Origin: Geobacter sp.
Lineage (GTDB): Bacteria; Desulfobacterota; Desulfuromonadia; Geobacterales; Pseudopelobacteraceae
Length of the DNA: 64,000 nt
Assembly (NCBI GenBank): GCA_009885845.1
Contig: VFJW01000033.1
Location: forward strand, 91,429 to 155,428
Reading direction: 5' to 3'
Positions within the stretch are counted from its first letter, which is position 1; each line of letters opens with the position of its first letter. A model generated the notes under the pieces. That model did not search any database and had not been told where the DNA came from. It was given only the letters and a program-made list of their open reading frames with translations. Both the position numbers and the translations under genes were made by a program. Shown here in pieces: positions 18,733 to 31,200 of this stretch.

Positions 18733-19548
18733 TCACCCAAGTGCCACGTCAAGAATCATCATTACCGAAAAGCCCGTCATGGTCGCCATGGTTACCAGGT
18801 CTATGTTCGCCGCAATCCGCTGGGATTCGGGAATGAGCTCTTCTACAACAACAAAGATCATTGCTCCGGCAGCAAAGCAGAGTGCATAGGGAAGGATGCT
18901 CTGCATCTGCATAACAAACAGTACTCCGACAACTCCGGCAACCGGTTCAACCATTCCTGAAGCCTGCCCCAACATAAAGCTTTTCTTCTGCCCCATGCCT
19001 TCCCTTCTCAGCGGCATGGATACCGCCGTCCCCTCCGGAAAATTTTGCAGCCCGATTCCGATGGCCAGCGCAATGGCGCCGCCGAGGGTGGCGGAAGGGA
19101 GGCCGACCATGACTGCGCCGAAAGCGACACCGACGGCAAGCCCCTCAGGGATGTTGTGCAGAGTGATGGCGAGAACCAGCAGGGTACTTCTCTGCCAGGA
19201 CGTTTTGATCCCCTCGCTTTGATCGGTTGCCAGACCCGGATGCAGGTGGGGAAGCAGGCGATCGGTAAGCCTCATGAAAATGCCGCCCCCCATGAATCCG
19301 ATTGTAGCGGTCAGCCAGGGTATCTGTCCCATTTGCTGGGCCATTTCGATGCCGGGCGCGAGCAGCGACCAGAAGCTTGCGGCAATCATGACTCCGGCAG
19401 CAAAGCCGAGCATCGAATCCATAAGTTTTTGGTTGACCACTTTCGCGAAAAACACGAGGGCCGCACCGGCGGCAGTAACGCCCCACGTGAAAAAGGTGGC
19501 GATCAGTACCTGGGTAATCGGACTGAATTGCTGCATAAATTCGACCAC
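18733..19548 (-). CDS. ZIP family metal transporter
   Basis: LAITLHNIPEGLAVGVAFG and GIGLQNFPEGTAVSMPLR. Confidence 0.95.
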   Translation of the reverse strand: MVEFMQQFSPITQVLIATFFTWGVTAAGAALVFFAKVVNQKLMDSMLGFAAGVMIAASFWSLLAPGIEMAQQMGQIPWLTATIGFMGGGIFMRLTDRLLPHLHPGLATDQSEGIKTSWQRSTLLVLAITLHNIPEGLAVGVAFGAVMVGLPSATLGGAIALAIGIGLQNFPEGTAVSMPLRREGMGQKKSFMLGQASGMVEPVAGVVGVLFVMQMQSILPYALCFAAGAMIFVVVEELIPESQRIAANIDLVTMATMTGFSVMMILDVALG

Positions 19549-19577
19549 TATATTACTCCCCGGAACCTGAGCTTCGC

Positions 19578-20219
19578 TTACACAATCACTTCGTCAGGCA
19601 GTTCGTTCGTATCATCCGCCGCTCGCGGGAAATGCTCTTTAAGTACCGCACCCAGCTTTTCAATGGCAGCGCAGAGCCCTTCAAAGGCATGATCCTCCCT
19701 GATTTTACCTGCCAGTTCCCCGGCTAGTGCCTGCCATAACTGCTGTCCGATCCGCTCATTAATTCCCCGGTCACCCAGAATCCAGACCTTATGTTCCAGA
19801 GTGGAGATGAAAATCAGTATGCCGGTCTCATCTCTCGTGCGATAGAGTTTTTTCTCGAAAAATGCGCGAATAGCACGCTCCCGAACCGCCTCCACCACCC
19901 GTTTTTTTCCCGCCAGCGCCAGCTTGAACCGTGGAAAGCGGCGCATGAATAAAAGAGCCGGATACCAGAACAGGATAACTGCCGGAATATATGACCAGAT
20001 CGTTACCTGATGCAGCGAAACTGCGGCAACAAGGGCGACGAAGGCCGACAGCAGCAGGGCTCCCAGAAATTCGGCTTCCCGGTAACTGTCGCTTGTGTCA
20101 ACCACCATGACCGCAATCTCGCCGGACGTATCTAGTTCGGCCTTTTTTACCAGAGTGCTAATCTTCTCTCTTTCCGGCTCAGTGAAAAAATTGCTGGCAT
20201 TATTTCTGTTCATTACCAA
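19578..20219 (-). CDS. TPM-domain membrane protein
   Basis: Linked to 20213-21049 and LemA; LEHKVWILGDRGINERIGQQLWQ. Confidence 0.85.
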   Translation of the reverse strand: MVMNRNNASNFFTEPEREKISTLVKKAELDTSGEIAVMVVDTSDSYREAEFLGALLLSAFVALVAAVSLHQVTIWSYIPAVILFWYPALLFMRRFPRFKLALAGKKRVVEAVRERAIRAFFEKKLYRTRDETGILIFISTLEHKVWILGDRGINERIGQQLWQALAGELAGKIREDHAFEGLCAAIEKLGAVLKEHFPRAADDTNELPDEVIV

Positions 20220-21049
20220 TCCCCCGATGCTCCACCACCGCCAAAACTTCCACCACCGCCGGAAAAACCGCCAAATCCTCCGCCAGATGCACCTCCGCCA
20301 AATCCCCCACCGATGAACGGTATGCCGCTGCCGAACAGGAATATAACCACAAGACCAAGGACAAAGCCTGCGGCACCCAAAAGCGCCAGCACAATAATCC
20401 CGAGACCTGGAAAAGTCAGAAAGCCGATCAGCGGCAGGCCTGCCGCACCGACTGCGCCACCCAGAAATTTTGAAAACGATCCAAGGAAGACGACAGCTAC
20501 CAGAAGAAAAACCAGCAGGGTAAATGCCGGATTGGCGCTCTTCTTTCCCTGCTTCAGGTCGCGCGGTTCTGCCTGGTATTCCCCCCTGACAACCTTCATG
20601 ATTGACGAAACGCCCGCCGTTATGCCGGTGTCATAATCATTTTTCCTGAAATGGGGAGACATATCACCGCGGATAATCCTTCCGGAGACCAGATCAGTCA
20701 GCACCCCTTCCAAACCAAACCCAACCTCGATCCTGATCTTACGTTCCTGCTTTGCAATCAGCAAAATTACGCCGTTATCCAGCTTTGTCCGGCCGATTTT
20801 CCACGCCTCAGCAACCTTGATCGAGTATCCTTCCAGGCTTTCGCCTTCCAGAGAGTTAATGGTCAGCACAACTATTTGCGTTGAGTCGCTTTTTTCAAAA
20901 TCGGCAAGCGCCTGTTCCAGCCTCCCTGATACACCGGGAGACAGCATGTTCGCGTAGTCGTTTACACGGCCACGGAGCTGCGGCACCTCAAGCGCACAAG
21001 CAAGGTGGGAGTGCAACAGCAACACCACTATGACGCACAATATTTTCAT
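20213..21049 (-). CDS. YgcG-like TPM-domain protein with Gly-rich C-terminus
   Basis: RVNDYANMLSPGVSGRLEQALADFEKSDSTQIVVLTI; GGGASGGGFGGFSGGGGSFGGGGASGDW. Confidence 0.9.
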   Translation of the reverse strand: MKILCVIVVLLLHSHLACALEVPQLRGRVNDYANMLSPGVSGRLEQALADFEKSDSTQIVVLTINSLEGESLEGYSIKVAEAWKIGRTKLDNGVILLIAKQERKIRIEVGFGLEGVLTDLVSGRIIRGDMSPHFRKNDYDTGITAGVSSIMKVVRGEYQAEPRDLKQGKKSANPAFTLLVFLLVAVVFLGSFSKFLGGAVGAAGLPLIGFLTFPGLGIIVLALLGAAGFVLGLVVIFLFGSGIPFIGGGFGGGASGGGFGGFSGGGGSFGGGGASGDW

Positions 21050-21070
21050 GATCGCCTGAATAAGGACGTC

Positions 21071-21655
21071 TTAAAACTTAACTTTTGGTGCTGTCTTTGC
21101 CCCTTCGTCAGCCTTGAACGGCTCCTTACGAGTGAGATGAAGCAAGAGCGAATTGGTCAGGCTGTTGGGAAAGGTTCTGATACTGGTATTAAAATCCTGA
21201 ACAGCCTTGTTGTAGCCCACCCTTGACACATTGATCCTGTTTTCTGTCCCCTCAAGCTGATTCTGCAGATTCATGAAATTCTGATTTGCCTTAAGATCTG
21301 GATAGCGCTCCACCACCACCATGAGCCTGGAGAGGGCGCCGGAAAGCTGTCCCTGTGCCTGCTGAAATTTTTCCAGCGCCTGGGGGTTATTGACAAGATC
21401 CTTGGAAACCTGCAGGGAACCTACTTTGGCGCGCGCTTCGGTGACAGCCGTCAAGGTGTCGGCCTCGTGTTTAGCATACCCTTTTACCACTTCGACCAGG
21501 TTGGGGATCATATCGGCTCGCCGCTGGTAGGAGGCCTCGACATCGCCCCAGGCCGCAAAAACCGCCTCTTCGGCCGCCTGCATGCTGTTGTAGCCGCAGC
21601 CGCCAAGCAGGCCCAGGCTGAGAAGAGTAATGATCAAAATTGTGATCCGTTTCAT
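21071..21655 (-). CDS. LemA family protein
   Basis: GYNSMQAAEEAVFAAWGDVEASYQRRADMIPNLVEVVKGYAKHE. Confidence 0.95.
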   Translation of the reverse strand: MKRITILIITLLSLGLLGGCGYNSMQAAEEAVFAAWGDVEASYQRRADMIPNLVEVVKGYAKHEADTLTAVTEARAKVGSLQVSKDLVNNPQALEKFQQAQGQLSGALSRLMVVVERYPDLKANQNFMNLQNQLEGTENRINVSRVGYNKAVQDFNTSIRTFPNSLTNSLLLHLTRKEPFKADEGAKTAPKVKF

Positions 21656-21766
21656 AATGCCTCCTTGAATCTATAAATGTATATTTGAGGTTTGCGAAAA
21701 GCCGGCGTAGGAAAACAGGTAAATAACGGCATGATTACCTCCTTTCGGTGACAGGTTTTGCCGCGA

Positions 21767-23986
<2,220 letters not shown>

Positions 23987-24126
23987 TTAAATCAAGGCGT
24001 TTTGTTGCGGCTCCCGAACGACAACCCAGAGGTGCCGTCGCGGTACGCAATCAATGGATCGTCCGATGGCTCGATGTTGCCGCTAAACATCTCCTCCCTG
24101 ATTGTGGCGACTTCTTCCTGAATGCG

Positions 24127-24552
24127 TTACGTCACCAGAATTGCGTCCATGGTGATGGTCGCATTCAAGAGCCGTGAAACAGGGCAGCCTGCTTTTGCCT
24201 CCTGCGCCAGCCCGGCAAAAACTTCAGGAGTGGCTCCGGGTACGGTGGCGTTGACTTTCAGATGGCTTTCGGTAATGGTCCACCCTGCGTCTTTTTTCTC
24301 GAACGTAACAACGGCTGTTGTATCGATTTTATCAGCGAGCAGTCCGGCGTTGCCCAGTTGAACTGAAAGCGCCATGGAAAAGCAGCCGGCGTGTGCTGCA
24401 GCGATCAGTTCTTCCGGATTGGTGCCGATTCCACTCTCGAAGCGTGTACTGAATGAATATTGGGCTTGTGCCAGCACACCACTTTCAGTTGAAACTCTTC
24501 CTTTTCCCTCTTTGAGACTTCCTTGCCATACGGCTGATGCTTGTCGTTTCAT
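24127..24552 (-). CDS. OsmC family peroxiredoxin
   Basis: [33 protein letters not shown]. Confidence 0.92.
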   Translation of the reverse strand: MKRQASAVWQGSLKEGKGRVSTESGVLAQAQYSFSTRFESGIGTNPEELIAAAHAGCFSMALSVQLGNAGLLADKIDTTAVVTFEKKDAGWTITESHLKVNATVPGATPEVFAGLAQEAKAGCPVSRLLNATITMDAILVT

Positions 24553-24573
24553 GTGATCCTCCTATTATTCATA

Positions 24574-25080
24574 TCAATTCTCCTTGAATGCGCGGATCAT
24601 CAGCTCATAGTCCTCAAGCAGCGACTGCAGATCCTCTTCGTGCTCAACCTCCTGCTGCAGAATGGTCAGCACCATGTTGTAGGTAACCGGATCCTTTTCC
24701 CTGGTGATGTCCATTAAACGCTTGTAAACGCCAATGGCGCATTGTTCGCCTTTGATATTCTGCTCAAGCAATCTCTTCACAAACGGGTCGTCCGGTGCGT
24801 CGTATCCGCAATTAGTGAATGTGTACCACTCTTCCGGCCTGGTAACCGGGACTCCACCCAGCTGAATGATGCGCATTGCCACCATATCGGCGTGCAGCAA
24901 CTCTTCGGTCGCATGCTGCAGCAACTCGGCTCCAACTGCGTCCTTCATCGGCCCCTTGACCAGCTTTGCACCAAGCCAGTACTGGTAATAAGCCAGCCAT
25001 TCGTCACAATACGCCCTGCGTAACAACTCCAGAAGTTCATCAACATCCATCCCGATAATTTCACGTCCTTTTGATCCCAT
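24574..25080 (-). CDS. Ferritin-like protein
   Basis: CDEWLAYYQYW...HATEELLHADMVAMRI, EVEHEEDLQSLLED. Confidence 0.85.
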   Translation of the reverse strand: MGSKGREIIGMDVDELLELLRRAYCDEWLAYYQYWLGAKLVKGPMKDAVGAELLQHATEELLHADMVAMRIIQLGGVPVTRPEEWYTFTNCGYDAPDDPFVKRLLEQNIKGEQCAIGVYKRLMDITREKDPVTYNMVLTILQQEVEHEEDLQSLLEDYELMIRAFKEN

Positions 25081-25238
25081 ATCTAAATTTTCCTTTCAGT
25101 GCCAGCCGCCTCTATTATTCCGTCTTCAAGCTCCCGAATGATCAAATTTACCTGGCAGTATCACACCTGTAATGCTTTGATAGCTCATGCTGGTGTTCTC
25201 CTGATATTTTTTACTGCGAACAGATCATCTGTGCCTTT

Positions 25239-26288
25239 TCAGGATTTCTTCAGGCTCGCAATATCGATGACAAAGCGGTAATGTACGTCACTTTTCAGTA
25301 CCCTCTCGTACGCCTCATTGACCTTCTGAATCGGAATCACCTCAACGTCGGAAACCACATTGTGCTCAGCGCAGAAATCAAGCATCTCCTGGGTTTCCCG
25401 GATGCCGCCGATAAGCGATCCGGCCAGTTTCCGGCGCTGCATGACCAACGATCCGGCGGCAAGCGGCATCGGTTCGGGGATGCCTACCAGCACCATGGTG
25501 CCGTCACGGCGGAGCAGATTCAGATAGTCGTTGTAATCATGTTTCGCCGAGATGGTGTCGAGAATGAAATCGAATCGCTTGGCGTTGACCTCAAATACAC
25601 CCTTTTCACCCGTGGCGATGAAGTCATCCGCACCAAGAGCCAGGGCATCATCGCGTTTGCCGGGTGAATGACTGAGTACCGTGACAAATGCGCCCATTGC
25701 CTTGGCGATCTTTACCCCCATGTGACCAAGCCCTCCCAATCCCACTATGGCAACATAGTCGCCGGCCTTGACACCGAAATGTCGCAAGGGTGAATAGGTG
25801 GTGATGCCCGCACAGAGCAGCGGCGCCACCCGTTCCAGAGGCAATCCGGCTGGAATACGTAAAACATAATCCTCACTCACGGTGATACAGGTAGAGTAGC
25901 CTCCATAGGTCAGCGTTTTTCCGTCCTGCTCGTAACTATTGTACGTAGCGCTCATCCCGGCTTCGCAGAATTGCTCCTCACCTTCTTTGCAGGCTTCACA
26001 TTCATGGCATGAGTCGACAAAGCAGCCTACGCCGACAGTGTCGCCGATTTTCCATTTGCTGACATGCCGACCCGCTTTCACGACAGTGCCGACGATCTCG
26101 TGGCCGGGTACCATGGGGAAAATGGAGCCGCCCCACTCGTCGCGGACCTGATGAATATCGGAATGACAGACACCGCAATAGAGAATATCAATGAGCACTT
26201 CGTGCGGACCGGGATCGCGACGTTCGATTGAATACGGCACGAGCGGTGTTTTTGCAGTAATAGCAGCATACGCAGCAGTAGTATTCAT
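25239..26288 (-). CDS. Zn-dependent NAD(P) alcohol dehydrogenase
   Basis: GVCHSDIHQVRDEWG, GHEIVGTV, CHECEACKEGEEQFCE, GLGGLGHMGVK. Confidence 0.95.
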   Translation of the reverse strand: MNTTAAYAAITAKTPLVPYSIERRDPGPHEVLIDILYCGVCHSDIHQVRDEWGGSIFPMVPGHEIVGTVVKAGRHVSKWKIGDTVGVGCFVDSCHECEACKEGEEQFCEAGMSATYNSYEQDGKTLTYGGYSTCITVSEDYVLRIPAGLPLERVAPLLCAGITTYSPLRHFGVKAGDYVAIVGLGGLGHMGVKIAKAMGAFVTVLSHSPGKRDDALALGADDFIATGEKGVFEVNAKRFDFILDTISAKHDYNDYLNLLRRDGTMVLVGIPEPMPLAAGSLVMQRRKLAGSLIGGIRETQEMLDFCAEHNVVSDVEVIPIQKVNEAYERVLKSDVHYRFVIDIASLKKS

Positions 26289-26365
26289 AACGGTGCATCT
26301 CCTTTTCGTTGTTACTCATTTCTACCCCGGGAAATACCAATACGGATACATGAGTGAACTTCTTT

Positions 26366-26545
26366 CTATCTGTTTTTAGATTCATCTCTGGTTTTTGATG
26401 TATCTCTCACCGGATCTACACCTAATGTTACCCATCCACTTGCGCGCTTGAATTTTTCTATCAGATTCAGAGCAATCAATTTGTCAAGCTGCGATTCTCT
26501 GACATAATCATAATGGTTTTTGTCGCGCTTTATCTGAATCAGCAT
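26366..26545 (-). CDS. Small protein resembling the GSU3473-type Geobacter family (59 aa)
   Basis: My translation: MLIQIKRDKNHYDYVRESQLDKLIALNLIEKFKRASGWVTLGVDPVRDTSKTRDESKNR*; GGAGG RBS 7 nt upstream. Below the ORF-track cutoff. Confidence 0.6.
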   Translation of the reverse strand: MLIQIKRDKNHYDYVRESQLDKLIALNLIEKFKRASGWVTLGVDPVRDTSKTRDESKNR

Positions 26546-26616
26546 GGTGATCCCTCCGTACCCGGCTTCTTACAATTCTGCATCAATACATTAAGGAGTT
26601 CATCGGTTGTTGTCAT
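26539..26616 (-). CDS. 25-aa sORF overlapping the downstream small protein gene
   Basis: MTTTDELLNVLMQNCKKPGTEGSPC*; GGAGGAG RBS; its stop overlaps the next ATG (ATGCTGA). Confidence 0.4.
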   Translation of the reverse strand: MTTTDELLNVLMQNCKKPGTEGSPC

Positions 26617-26692
26617 CGTCTCCTCCAGAAATCGAGTAAGAACAACTACACGGTCAAAATGGTCGTGGCTGAAGCCGACTTATCATCTATCA

Positions 26693-26868
26693 GTTTCCAT
26701 CCGGAAACTCCGGATGAGAAACCGTTGGTTTCTGGTTCGGAGAGGAGTAATTTTCCGTTCCGGCAAGGAAATCGAGGAATTGCGCGGAGGCGTACACCGG
26801 TACGCCACACAAGCAATACCGAAGATTGACGCCGCCAGAGCGGAAAAGAACCCTTTCCGGACAGAAAC
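26693..26868 (+). mobile_element. MITE-like element copy A, 176 bp
   Basis: Starts GTTTCCATCCGGA, ends TCCGGACAGAAAC; same length and about 85-90% identical (by eye) to 27778-27953. Confidence 0.85.
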
Positions 26869-26969
26869 TATTTATTGGTCAGCCTGACAATCACGACGGC
26901 CAGCATAACCAGCATGACCAGGCCGATCAGCACCCAGACCCACATTTCTCCGCCCGCCAATTGATCCAT
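26868..26969 (-). CDS. 33-aa single-TM small protein
   Basis: MDQLAGGEMWVWVLIGLVMLVMLAVVIVRLTNK*; RBS-like GGGTGG; stop codon abuts the MITE-like end. Confidence 0.4.
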   Translation of the reverse strand: MDQLAGGEMWVWVLIGLVMLVMLAVVIVRLTNK

Positions 26970-27071
26970 CCACCCATCATTCCGTCTGAATTGTTCGGCA
27001 TACGGCACCTCGCACTGTTGAAATTGCTATTCTGTCCACCGCGTAACGCAAAGCGTGCAACAGGATATCTG

Positions 27072-27458
27072 TTACAACTGCCCGATGACTTTTTTGAGTT
27101 TCACCTGTATCTCTTCAGCAATGCCCTGCAGCACTTTGTTCGGTATTGCCTGCATGGAGGCAAGCGGATCTACGGCTGACACTTCAATTTTGCCATTATC
27201 CAGTTCCTGGACGATTACATTGCAGGGGAGCATTGTGCCTATTTTGGGTTCTGCCACCAATGCACGGTAGGCGAACGGGGGATTACAGGCGCCAAGAATG
27301 GTGTAATTGGGGAATTCAACATTCAGTTTTCTCTTCAATGTTTCCTTCACGTCAATCTCGGTAAGAATTCCGAACCCTTCGTTTTTCAATTCCTCTATTA
27401 CCCGCGTGACCGCTTTCTCAAAATCAACGTTCATTATTTTGCTGAAGTAATATGACAT
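27072..27458 (-). CDS. DUF302 family protein
   Basis: FEKAVTRVIEELKNEGFGILTEIDVKETLKRKL...NYTILGACNPPFAYRAL...GTMLPCNVIVQE. Confidence 0.92.
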   Translation of the reverse strand: MSYYFSKIMNVDFEKAVTRVIEELKNEGFGILTEIDVKETLKRKLNVEFPNYTILGACNPPFAYRALVAEPKIGTMLPCNVIVQELDNGKIEVSAVDPLASMQAIPNKVLQGIAEEIQVKLKKVIGQL

Positions 27459-27777
27459 GACTGTTCTCCCTTACCTGCTGTGTGAGGGCGTACCCTGACT
27501 GCCACTTCGCGCAGGTCATCACGTTCCTTGATGAACCGTGAGATTACGTCAGCTAGACTGTAACATCCGGTTCAGGGAATTGAGATTGGCGGATGTCTGA
27601 ATTTGCCGTAAGAAGTCAAGACAACAGATGGCAGGAGATTCCGAGGGGGATACTGCGAAGTTGTCCTATGATGGTGGAAACAGCCCATACGGGAAGAATC
27701 AACGATAGCGGCATTTCAAATAAGAGTTAATTGGTGAATGTCCGTTATTACAAACAGATGTCAGGAAGTATTACATA

Positions 27778-27953
27778 GTTTCCATCCGGAAACTCCGGAT
27801 GTGAAACTGTTGGTTTCTGATTCGGAGAGGAGGAGTTTTTCGTTCTGGCAAGGAAATCGAGGCATTGTGCGGAGGCGTACTCCGGTACGCCGCACAAACA
27901 AGGCCGAAGATTGACGCCGCCAGAGCGTAAAAGAACCCTTTCCGGATAGAAAC
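27778..27953 (+). mobile_element. MITE-like element copy B, 176 bp, with TIRs and TACATA target duplication
   Basis: GTTTCCATCCGGA...TCCGGATAGAAAC, flanked directly by TACATA at 27772-27777 and 27954-27959; internal GGCGTACTCCGGTACGCC hairpin. Confidence 0.88.
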
Positions 27954-28089
27954 TACATAGGGAAATCAGAAAATACGGCGCGATTACGTCCTATGAAAAT
28001 GTCGTACTCATTCTTCACTACGCGATATAATACCCGTTGCTATGCTTCTGTTTTTCAAGTAATAAGATCACAGTAATTCAGGTAAAATC

Positions 28090-28200
28090 TTTTGTCCGGA
28101 AACGCCGAAAGAGAAACCGTTGGTTTCAGGTTTTGAAATGTGTGTGTTTCCTGTGCCGGCAAGAGATGCACGTGATTGCGCAGGCGAAGTTTCCGGAGGT
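28090..28200 (+). repeat. Degenerate 5' part of the MITE-like element (copy C), in the leader of the PocR/PAS kinase gene
   Basis: GTCCGGAAACGCCGAAAGAGAAACCGTTGGTTTCAGG... aligns with copies A/B through ...GGCAAG...TTGCGC.GGCG. Confidence 0.65.
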
Positions 28201-28210
28201 ACATCGATAC

Positions 28211-31200
28211 ATGGTCGATCAGGAATCCAGGTTCGTAAAACCGGCTTACCTTTTCAGCGGTGTGGCCGCACTGATCGGACTCTACCTGACGAGCCGCTTC
28301 AGCTATCTGCTCTTCCATTCCCTCGTCGAGATATTCTCTGTTATCGTCGCGTGCGGAATTTTCATCATCGCCTGGAATACCCGCCGCATCATGAACAACA
28401 ATTACTTCCTCCTTTTCGGCATCGCCTCTCTTTTCATCGCTGTCGTCGATCTTCTCCACACCCTCGCCTACAAGGGGATGAATGTTTTCCCCGGATACGG
28501 CCCCAACCTCGCCACTCAGCTCTGGATTGTCGAACGCTATCTGCTGGGTTTCTCCCTGTTAGCGGCCCCGTTCTTTCTCGACCGCACGCTGCGGGGGGAG
28601 CGTGCCATGGCAATGTTCTTCGTGACCACCGCACTCCTTCTAGCTGCCGTTTTCGGTGGTGTCTTCCCCGATTGCTTCGTGGAAGGGAGCGGGCTCACTC
28701 CATTCAAAATCGGGAGTGAGTACGTCGTCTCCTGTATACTCGTCGGCTCACTCTTCTACATGAGAGGGAAGGGCGAGTTCTTTGAACAACAGGTGATGCA
28801 GCTCATTTCCAGCGCCATAGCCCTGTTCATCGCCTCGGGGCTTGCCTTCACCATCTACACCGACGTCTATGGCATCAGCAATATGGTCGGCCATTTTTTC
28901 AAGTTAACCGGTTATTTCCTGCTCTACAAGGCCCTGATCGAGACCGGTCTGGTGAAGCCCTACGGCCTCATTTTCCGGGAGATCAAGGAGAGCGAGGTGC
29001 GGCTCCGGAAAGCCAACGAGAATCTCCAGGAAGCCAATGAAGAACTTCAGGCGCAACGCGAGGAACTTCAGGAAGTTAATGAGGAACTACAGGCTCAAGG
29101 TGAGGAACTTCAGGCTCAAGGTGAGGAACTTCAGGCTCAAGGTGAGGAACTTCAGACGCAGAACCACGAGTTGGCGCAGTTATGGGAGAAATCCAAACAG
29201 GCTGAAGAGGCGCTGGCAGAGAGCGAACAGCAGGTCAGGCATAAACTGGACAGTATAATTTCTCCGGAAGGAGATATCGGCAGTCTGGATCTTGCCGACA
29301 TCATCGACGTCCGGCAGATGCAATTGCTCTTTGCCGATTTTTACAAGCTGTCAGGGATGCCGATGGGCCTGCTGGATGTCAACGGCAAGGTTCTGGTCGG
29401 CGTGGGCTGGCAGGAAGTCTGTACTGAATTCCACCGCGCCAATTCCGAATCCTGCCGGAATTGTGTCGAAAGCGACGTTATACTGTCGGCAGGTATCCCC
29501 CGTGGCGAGTACAGGATTTACAAGTGCAGAAACAGCATGTGGGACGTGGCGACTCCTGTCATGATCGGCGACAGACACTTCGGCAACCTCTTCATCGGGC
29601 AGTTTTTCTTTGAGGACGAACCGCTTGATTATGAACTTTTCCGGGCGCAGGCCAGACAGTACGCATTCGATGAAAGTAAGTACATCACCGCCCTCGAAGC
29701 TGTGCCGCGACTGAGCAGGGAAACCCTGCACGCCTGCATGTCCTTCTTCATGAATCTTGCCGACATGATTTCACGGATGAGCTACAGCAATCTCAAGCTG
29801 GCCCGCTCCCTCGCAGAACGCGATTCTTTGATGGCGCTGCTGGCCGATAGCGAGGAGCAGTTTCGTACTCTGGCGGATTCCATCCCCAACCTTGCATGGT
29901 CGGCAACCGGCGACGGCTACATTACGTGGTACAACCGGCGCTGGTATGAGTACACCGGCATGACTCCGGAACAGTTGGAGGGGTGGGGATGGCAGAGCGT
30001 GCATGATCATAAAGTCCTGCCCGAGGTTCTGGAACGGTGGATGATGTCGATAGCAACCGGTCAGTCGTTTGAGATGGAATTCCCGCTGCGTGGAGCCGAC
30101 GGGCAATTCCGCTCCTTCCTGACGCGTGTGCTGCCGTTGAAGGATTCGGCCGGTCAGGTTCTTCGCTGGTTTGGCACCAATACTGACATCTCTGCTATGA
30201 AGCAGGTCGAAGAGGAGCTGCTTCGGGCCAAGGAGGAGTGGGAACGTACCTTCGACAGCGTACCCGACCTGATTGCCATCATCGATGACAATCACCGGGT
30301 GATGCGCTTGAACAGGGCGATGGCCGCCCGCCTCGGACGCGAGCCGGAGGAGTGTCTGGGCCTGCCCTGTTACAACGTGGTCCACGGGTTGAATATGCCT
30401 CCGGAGTTTTGTCCGCACTCCAAGACGATTGAGGATGGCAGGGAACATAATTTCGAGCTGAGTGAGGAGCGGCTGGGGGGAAACTTCCTCGTTTCCACAA
30501 CGCCGCTTATGGACCGGGAAAGTCGAATGATCGGTTCGGTTCACGTGGCGCGCGACATCACCGAACGAAAAAGTGCCGAGGAGGCACTGAAAAAGTTGAA
30601 TGATGAGCTGGAAAACCGGGTTGAGGAACGGACAAAGGAGCTGGCTGCATCCATTGAGAGCCTGAAGCTTGAGATTGTTGAGCGGGAAATAGCAGAAAAA
30701 TCCTTGAGGGAGGAGACCTCCAAACGCCTGCAAGCCCTGGAATCACTTCGTGAAAAGGAGCAGATGCTCCTCCAGCAGAGCCGTCAGGCGGCCATGGGCG
30801 AGATGATCGGCAACATCGCCCATCAGTGGCGGCAACCTCTGAATACTCTGGGGCTTTATACACAAAAGCTCGGAGTGTGTTACGACATGCCCAGCTTCAA
30901 TAAAGAGTTTCTGGACAATTCCATTGCCAAATCTATGGAAATTATCAAGCATATGTCCAAAACTATTGACGATTTCAGAGACTATTTTAAACCGGAAAAA
31001 GAAAAAACTGATTTCTATGTGAGTGAGGCGATTAAAAATACATTGTCCCTACTGGAAGGCAACTTTCATAATCCGAAGATCACAATTGATTTCGTAGAGC
31101 AGATCAATCCTGTCATCAATGGCTATCAAAACGAATTTGCTCAAGTGTTTCTCAATATCCTGAATAATGCCAGGGACGCTATAATTGAACGTAAAATCAA

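Noticed and set aside
26539-26616. IS256 transposase N-terminal fragment (DELLNVLMQNCKKP)
   Set aside because: Similarity is too short and there is no adjacent transposase sequence; kept only as a sORF.
29039-29164. Possible CRISPR-like array
   Set aside because: 21-bp units are contiguous, in frame and without spacers.
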